Origin: Ophioderma brevispina
Lineage: Eukaryota; Echinodermata; Ophiuroidea; Amphilepidida; Ophiodermatidae
Direction of reading: 5' to 3'
DNA: 64,000 nucleotides
NCBI GenBank assembly: GCA_023653785.1
Contig: JAMKCH010022214.1
Span: 25,179-89,178 of the forward strand
Numbering within the stretch: position 1 is the stretch's first letter; each line of letters begins with the position of its first letter. The notes below the pieces were generated by a model. That model was not told where the DNA came from. It made no database searches and worked only from the letters and a program-made list of their open reading frames with translations. Below, piece after piece: positions 56,911-64,000 of this stretch. The position numbers and the translations under genes are program-made.

Positions 56911-59374
56911 CAAATAACCACAATATCCTCAGTTAAAACAAAAATAACCTAATTGCTCTCACTCACTGTGAATGGTTTAATGTTGTGAACTGTATTACAA
57001 GTATTGACTGTACATCAATTTTGATGGATTTTAAGGTAAATTAGTAAAATTTCTGATGCATCTAAAATTGTACTAAAATTGGTCACCACCTGTTACGGGG
57101 AACACCTCATTTTGATGGGTCATACTATGCATTTTGGGATAAACTATGGAAAAGGAAATGAATAATCATTAAAAGTTGGTCAGTATTGTTGTAAAAATGA
57201 TAAAAACAGGAAGATTAAATTAAGCCATAAATGTGAGTCTAAATTTGCAATTAATGTACAAGTTTTTTTGTCACAAATTTAACCTCTTTTTTTGAGTCAC
57301 TTCCTATCTTAATTACGAAAAATCTGAAAAAATAAAGCGTAAATGGCAGTAGTTTGGAATCATGTTAAAGACCTGATAAATATTAAAACATACAAAAACA
57401 CAAAAACTAAAAAACACCAAATTGTAAAAAAAATGTGAATTATATTCCTAGCTATAGCAAAATATGGTTAGTCCCAACCTTAGATGTAGAGTTAGAAAAG
57501 GGACAGTTACCTTGATGAAAATTAGATTTAAAACAAGTCAAGGAGAAGTCCAATACTTTAATTACGAGATTACCTAGAGCATATCTCACTATGTAAAACA
57601 ACAAAGTCTCTATGCTCAACATCTGTCAAAGGCCAATTTTTAAATAAGAATATAATTAATTACATGCATTATGAGCTTTCAAGTGAGTAAGCTGGTAGAA
57701 GTATACCTTTTTGCTAAATGTTTGCAAATTAAAAGTTTGACCCCAAAAAATGTTATTTCCCTGGAAGGATATTCTGATTTTGTATAATTTTTCACAAGGT
57801 CAAGGAGTTTTAAATCAGGTTCTATATCAAATTGACTCAGATTTCCACAAGCTTGTGTATTTCCCAGGAAGGAGCTGCTTACATTTCCACTTTTCAAGCC
57901 ATGATTCCAAGGTGGATCCACGTGTCACAGAACAGCAAACAAGAACAATCCCAAACACTGACCTTTTTCTACCAGTACTTCAATCACAGCCCTCTTCTTT
58001 AAAATTTGTCAGTTGCATACCATGCAGCATAAACAATGTAACTCAGAATTCAGACAGAAGGGAGACACCAAGATAGCATGGCTTCTGCCTTACATGAACA
58101 CCACAGAGAAATACCAACAGGACAAAAGTAACCTCAGTTACAATCGTAATGCCTCATGTATGTATGCAGAAATTAGCATACATTAAAACGGGAAGAAAAT
58201 CTGGTCATTGCACATGCAACTGGCAGAAGGTGCAGAGTCAAAAAATCCATCTCCCTCGACGTCATTTATCATATATAAAAACTGATCCATGCCATGCTTA
58301 ATGATCATCCTATTCAGGGTACTTTTAAAAACCACCTGGTCAGTGGTGAAGTCCGCAAGAAACGTGATATTGTGGGGTATCATGTTGTGTTCAGTCACCT
58401 AAACATGGTCAATTTGTCACAAAAAGTGGTCAAATTGCCCCAAAATTGGAATAGTTTACTTTGGATGCCCCTTTCTCTCTGAGCCTTGTTGAAGGACAAC
58501 ATCTCAACAGAGAAACATAACATCTAACAGTTGATGTACACAGTCATGCATGAGTGAAACGTTGCCACATAGCATTGATCAGGGATCTTATCAGAAAGTA
58601 TGCCTTCCAAGAGCATTTCACAGAACCAGGGCGTAGAAGCCAATCGCAATGTTAATTTCACAGCATTCGGAGGTAGCATTTTCTTTGCTGCGATCACATG
58701 GTTGTGATGTATTGTTGTGCTAATTTGGAAAACAATATTGAAGGGCAGAATAAGTGGCATCAGCAAGAAAATAATGTTTTAAAGAAGAATATAAAGCTCA
58801 AATGCTAAAATTGAGTGTTATTATGTGGTCCTAAGTTATTATGATAGCTGATTTTGCCACTGCAAGATACTAGAGCTATTTTCTCTGCAAATCTTGCCAT
58901 ATAGGCCAACAAAGGTCATGATTTGTATGTTATAGCCCCCTCTCTATGCCCATTCTCTTTAGAAAGATGTGTAAAACTAGATTTTTAAGGAAAATCATAT
59001 TTGCCTAGCTGCAATGAAATTTCCAAAATTTACACAGGATGTAGTAGTGGAATAATCCCAAAATCAGTTGTCAAAAACTGAACCATATATTTTTTGTTAT
59101 ATTCTGTTTTTTTCATAATAAATGCGAATTTTCAAAGAGCTGTATCCATAGCACTGCAATAGTATTAAAGCAAAGGCCACAAAATCTTAAATCAATAAGT
59201 ATAACATTGCAATTCGGTACAGCATATTTTGTAATTAGATTTGCATTTGAGTTAAGTGGGAAAATTAACAAAACTAGCCAATGCCAGTGGCTTCATTAAA
59301 GGGACAGGAGGAGATTCTTTGAGAGAGGAAAGGCATCTTCTCAACTTAATCGGTTTTGTGCCACTTTACAGAGG
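56911..59374. other. No gene recognised over 2.4 kb
   Basis: Frames of 60-108 codons at 57750-58076, 58183-58398 and 58524-58766 show no motif. Nothing repetitive was paired. Confidence 0.45.
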
Positions 59375-59640
59375 ATGTTTCGAAGTTTATTGGACAAACA
59401 AGTAAAAAAAAGATAAACCAAAAAAACAAGGTTTTGAATTGCCCTGCTATCCTAATTGTCAAAAATTAAATCAAAGACCGTGCTTTGATTTCTGTCGTAC
59501 ATGACAGAAAAAATTCCAAAATCATCATCTTAATAATCTATAATGAAGACGGTTTTTGTATATTCGGCTTAGTTCACTTCAGGTGTGATCAATACATTGG
59601 AAGCATTCCAAATATGTAAAACAAACCAGTGTAAAAAAAA
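59375..59640 (+). mobile_element. Dispersed repeat family J
   Basis: GAAGTTTATTGGACAAACAA, AAGGTTTTGAATTGCCCTGC, near-palindrome at 59488-59511 and TTCACTTCAGGTGTGATCAA. Matches 46736-47080 and, reversed, 5650-5862. Ends undefined. Confidence 0.8.
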
Positions 59641-60479
59641 CTTCTGGAAAACCTACCTGACAGACGATGGTGCCCATAGATTGTATATAGCAATTCACCC
59701 AAAAGTATAAAAAGAAATTACGAGCAATACGTGTGCAACGACAAAACAATTTGGGTGCTTTGGTGTGGGTCAGTCATAGAAGTATCCCATGGCCTATATG
59801 ACATCGTCCTCAATAAATACATATAGATATATTAAAAAATACCCCTACAGTGGAGTTGAGTATTTCAGCTACAACGGTTTTGAAAGTAGAAAATATTCTT
59901 GACAAAAATAACAATTAGACTTGTTCATCAAGAGTTGGATGTTATGTGTTAAACCAAGGGGCGATGTCTAAATTTGTGATTCTGTGGCCACCACCACCCA
60001 GATGTCCTTGTGTCTCTAAAACATTAACCCATGTCTACCTGAGGCCATTTTTATAACAAAACTTCTGGAAGGGGGTGGGTGGTTGCCCTGTGATTTCCTT
60101 ACTGATTCCTATAAATTTAATACCAAGGAGTACTTAGAAATTTCTTCTTCCATCGGTATCAAATTAAATACCAACATCCAATTATAATGTCACTATGACA
60201 TTTCATCGTGAGGAAGGGGAGGAAAGTGTGAAAAATACTGTATGTAGGCAGTGAAAAAAATTGATATTTTGCAATTTTTCCTGACCTCAAAAACAGTATA
60301 TAGCCAGGGGGTTGCAGAAAGTGCGGGAGCTGGGATCGCCGCTCCGAGGAAAGGGTGAAAGTTCTTGTAGGTATCTATGTAAACATTGCATGTTGCTCCT
60401 GAAGAAAGAACAACTTTTGCACATTGATTATAGCAATAAAATGCTCCAAGTATATTTTTTTGTTGCTTCATATCCACAA
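59641..60479. other. No gene recognised
   Basis: AT-rich spacer; frames on both strands at 60193-60638 overlap the SINE tail and are not convincing. Confidence 0.45.
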
Positions 60480-60935
60480 GTCATTGGTAATGGCTTTGTG
60501 GTGGGTTCAGGATTTGTTCAGCTAGTGCTGGTCCGGGGCCACGTTATCCATGATACGGACGCTCCTAAATGGCCCGCGATTGAGGTGGGGAGGGAATGGG
60601 CACAGTCAGGGGTTTACACCATACCTTTTCGACACTGACTGCGATTTACATGTACAGTTGGACTCTCTGTACACAGGACCGACGGCAGCTTAACGTCACC
60701 TCCGAAGGATGGGATGCTTTCATGATCCATTTGCCCAATTCCACGTGAACCATGACGGAGAGCGTTATTTGTCTTTAATAAATAGCTGGTTATACAGATC
60801 AATCAGAATTGATAGACCCCGAATAAATCCCAGCATGTGCCACGACCCCACCGGGGGATTCGAACCCGGGAATTTCGATGGTGAAAATGGCCAGAGGCAA
60901 GCACCCTAACCGCGAGGCCACGCTCTCCTCAAGTA
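60480..60935 (-). mobile_element. tRNA-derived SINE, minus strand
   Basis: Read on the minus strand, GAGAGCGTGGCCTCGCGGTT (A-box region, about 60910-60930) is followed by GGTTCGAATCC (B box, 60856-60866), then TTCGGAGGTGACGTTAAGCT, a body block I recall from invertebrate SINEs. The 3' portion extends to about 60480. A truncated head of the same type is at 41043. This is a different body from the SINE at 51634. Confidence 0.85.
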
Positions 60936-61243
60936 TATAAAACTAGTCATTTTTCATGAGTAAAAAAAAATGCATAAATATAAAAATTGATATTCCTAAC
61001 TTTTTTGTGTAAAATTTAATTTTCCCCTACTCTACACTGTGTTATGGAAAATTGTCAGTTTGTGACAATACAACTTTATGATTTATGATGTATAATGCTA
61101 TGCATGTGGTTTTGTGGTATCGTTTTGGTATCAATGGAAAGAATAGGACCATAGCTAGTTCCATTGGTACCAAAATCAAAGTGTCTGGAATCTGAAATAT
61201 TCCTGTTTTAATTACTAGCATGTTGGTACTTCTCTCCCTATAG
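60936..61243. other. No gene recognised; ends in an acceptor-like tract
   Basis: AT-rich spacer ending ACTTCTCTCCCTATAG, a good splice acceptor shape. Confidence 0.4.
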
Positions 61244-61479
61244 TGGGGCAGTTGCCACCCATGGCATCCATCACTTTGGGATCATCCTATGACGTAGTCA
61301 ATATGACGTCAGCCACCAGACATGTTGGTGGACCAAGATGCATACATCCAGGACTACAATACATCAGCTGTCAACGATCCATGTTTAGCGAATGCACAGG
61401 GATCATTGAAAGGTTAATGTATTGTAGTACTGGATTTGGTCTATCTTGTCCACCAACAGGGCTGGATACTATGAATACG
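61244..61479 (+). CDS. Possible internal exon, unknown cysteine-containing protein
   Basis: The 236-bp stretch is open between an acceptor-like TCTCTCCCTATAG and a donor-like ATACG/GTATAT (GT at 61480-61481). Translation includes GQLPPMASITLGSSYDVVNM, GGPRCIHPGLQYISCQRSMF and GFGLSCPPTGLDTMN, with five cysteines and varied residues. It is less AT-rich than its surroundings and overlaps no repeat found here. I do not recognise the family. The length is not a multiple of three, so neighbouring exons would need a matching phase; none was found nearby. It could be chance. Confidence 0.35.
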
Positions 61480-63576
61480 GTATATATCTTACTTTACCCG
61501 GTAAATGTTGCTTTTGCATGAAAAGGAGCGTAAAATGTAATGACCAAACCTTAAATAATTTGGCACCAGAAAAGGGTTTTAGTTGGAGTGGGAAAAATTG
61601 ATGAGGGTTAAAGGAGCATTCATAAACCTGTGGATTCCTGGATCCATAAAAGCTGGTCTATTGGCCTAATTCACACAAGAGAACCATTACTTTTCATAAA
61701 AGTTATATACTACAAACCCAGCTTGCAGCCTCGGTGTTCCTTAAAAATGGTATCTCCCAAGTGATGTGAGGCCATCAGGTCTAAAACACAGGCCCTTTAT
61801 CCTAAGTTACACATATGGGAGCCAATTGAGTTATGGTGGCTTCACCTTTAGAAAAACTATTAGATATCAATGTAACATTATGGTTGACAGTCCAGAAAGA
61901 AAGTGTGCAAGTACGTATATGTACAAAGTGACATACATACGCATAATTTCCTCACAATCAATGCAATGCCACTCTTTAAAAAGAGATACATTAGGTTTTT
62001 AACATTTCACACCGGGACAGTTTATTTTTACAGTTACTGAAGCTGCAATCTTCACTACATAGAATTTTAGAGCTTTCTTACGCAACAGAAAACAAAATGT
62101 ATGTGTGGATTTTTGATATCGTTTTTTTGCAAATAAAAGATGATTAGTTAATTTTTAAGACAATTGATAGACGTCATCAGTAACATTTTTTTTTGCATAA
62201 TTATTTTCGACACATGAAATCAAACAATTTTTGAAGACAGAATTTGGTTCATGTTGGTTGGGCGCATTAGTTCTAAATTTTGTACCGCTTTCTCGTTTCA
62301 AAACTGAGATCCCCCCGAGATGATTTATAAAATTCTTTTGTCTTTCTTGTATAATTTGGTGACGTATGTACATAACTTGTACGTATACACATACAAAGTA
62401 CGCTATCGTCTGCACTGTTGATGTTTAGGAAAGCATATGTGTAATTACTTGGTTGGATTCTGGGGAGCTCAAAAACATGCTACGATGTTGCAGAAGTACC
62501 AAATGAAAAATTTGTGATTTTACCATAGAACTATATTTATAGAAAGCAAATGTCAGTGTTATTGATAACCCAGTGCCATAACCAGTCATAATCTGAACAA
62601 ATCGATCAAGCCATGGTTAACAATCCTGGTGCTTCATCATTGATGATAGCGTATTTTGTATATTTGTGTAAGAGACTACACAAAAAACATGGGAAAAAGC
62701 CGCCTTTTGGATGATTTTTTCTAGCAATCACTTTGTGAAAACTGTGGGCATTTTGAAAATTGAGGCCACTAAAAGGTATTTCAGCATACTGAGAATATTA
62801 ATTATCAAAAAGTGTCTTATTTGACTAATTAAATATTATTCATGCACATTATTTTTTTTATAATCCACAAATAGTGCTAAAAAGTGGTTTGAATTTAAAA
62901 GAATATTTTATAAAGATTTTCGGATTACAATTTCATAATTGTCAAATATTTGCTACAACTTAAAAATGTAGGAATTTTTAAATTACAAAATTCATCAAAA
63001 GACTAATTAGTCAAATGACGCAATGTGGTACTAAAGTTGTCATTTTTTGTGGGGGGCTTGACAAACTAATTCTAGTCAGTTGGTGAGGTCTAAAAAGTCC
63101 GTCTTTAATTAGTCATTAATTTGTCATTTGACAAATTAAAATTTGTCAGTCATTAAGTTGTCATTTTAAAGTGTAAATTTAGAGGTAATGAAATATTGTT
63201 GTAATCATGAAACTAGTTTAAAAATATGGGAAGGTTATCTTATCCCAGGCATAGCAAACATGTTACCAGCATTGAAGTACATTATTATGGAATGATATAA
63301 ATAACTGATTTGGTCAATGACTAATTTTTAATTAAGTCAAATTAGACACTTGTTTTGACTAATCAATATTCTGAGTGATATAACACACAGCAAACTTATA
63401 AGATGGTCGCTTGTGATTTTTAACCTTAAGAAGAGCAATTTGAGTCAAAAATAGATGACTTGCGAGTTGTTGTTTTCATTTGATAAATCAAACAAAATCC
63501 AAATGTGCCTTATGCAAGTGTTAATATCATAAGACTTCCGCGCATACAAAGAAATGGATACTAAATATAATCTCAC
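61480..63576. other. No gene recognised over 2.1 kb
   Basis: AT-rich. From 62815 to 63370 the word GACTAATTAGTCAAATGAC or parts of it recur irregularly, possibly an old repeat. No frames of note. Confidence 0.45.
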
Positions 63577-64000
63577 TTAAAGCGGCACGGCACTTTTCAC
63601 AAAATAATGAAATTTCTTCAATTTGTCTTCTCAAATGATAGTCTCGGCCATTGGAAGAACAGAGATATAAGTTTACACATACAATACATACCCCCAAACA
63701 GATAGGGAGTATAGGAGGATAAAGACAATCCAGGAATTTGTAGCCCCAACTTTTTAAGTTTTCCATAACTTTAATCAAACAAATGTGTATATTACACTGA
63801 TATTTTTTGACACTCGTACTAACTGATATCCACAAACGCACAAAGATTATAGACGCGGTCAAACAGTGTGCCATAGCGTGAGAAACATGTCATACGGAGT
63901 GGTGGTGTTTCTTGTGTTAAAGCATTTTCGTCGTCATGACTGAAATTTCGCACGGCGACGTTAACATTATAAAATCGTTCTGTATTACCCATAAGGAAGC
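63577..64000 (-). mobile_element. Family E MITE running off the window
   Basis: TTAAAGCGGCACGGCACTTT (TTAA 63577-63580) is the reverse of the family E right end. It continues through TTTTCCATAACTTTAATCAA, ACATGTCATACGG and ATCGTTCTGTATTACCCATA to the window edge. Confidence 0.85.

Noticed and set aside
60850..60935. Possible functional tRNA gene on the minus strand
   Set aside because: A and B boxes are present but the sequence continues into a SINE body and a related head recurs at 41043, so it is a SINE head.

Overview
The window is AT-rich, non-coding eukaryotic DNA. No complete protein-coding gene is visible. Every long reading frame is transposon debris, low-complexity sequence or chance, apart from two short stretches that could be isolated exons (25018-25435 and 61244-61479). 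The density of small inverted-repeat transposons (MITEs), tRNA-derived SINEs, RTE-type LINE remains and TGACC-rich tandem repeats suggests a marine invertebrate. An echinoderm or other deuterostome is my best guess, from memory of similar repeats, and it is low confidence.

Layout. 1-12,240: MITEs of several families, a polypurine tract and a SINE. 13,150-15,140: a broken RTE-like LINE with endonuclease and start of reverse transcriptase. 15,520-16,520: TGACCTT-rich DNA and a 173-bp tandem repeat. 17,993-19,751: a tight cluster of five MITEs, two of them nested inside others. 19,755-24,720: a large decayed element with repeated ends and an internal minisatellite of about 76-80 bp period. 26-37 kb: further MITEs, GAT-rich DNA and a 137-bp near-perfect foldback. 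37.6-41.9 kb: a three-level transposon nest and a second LINE scrap. 42.5-47.1 kb: near-identical tandem copies separated by A19-A20 runs. 47-64 kb: sparse, with two SINEs, a few repeats and long unremarkable stretches.

Two patterns stand out. First, five loci (616-1629, 32427-33136, 37869-39236, 42481-44390, 44968-46929) carry long, nearly identical direct repeats, each with a run of 19-22 A or T at the join. At three of them one side of the duplicated DNA runs into a transposon end and the other side looks like the unoccupied site. This is best explained by both alleles of heterozygous insertions being placed in series by the assembler; real duplication or retroposition with very long target duplications are alternatives. 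Second, several distinct MITE families share the same ends (TTAA followed by AGG or AGA) and several sit at the boundary of short, older tandem duplications. These small elements encode nothing and would depend on transposases made elsewhere in the genome.
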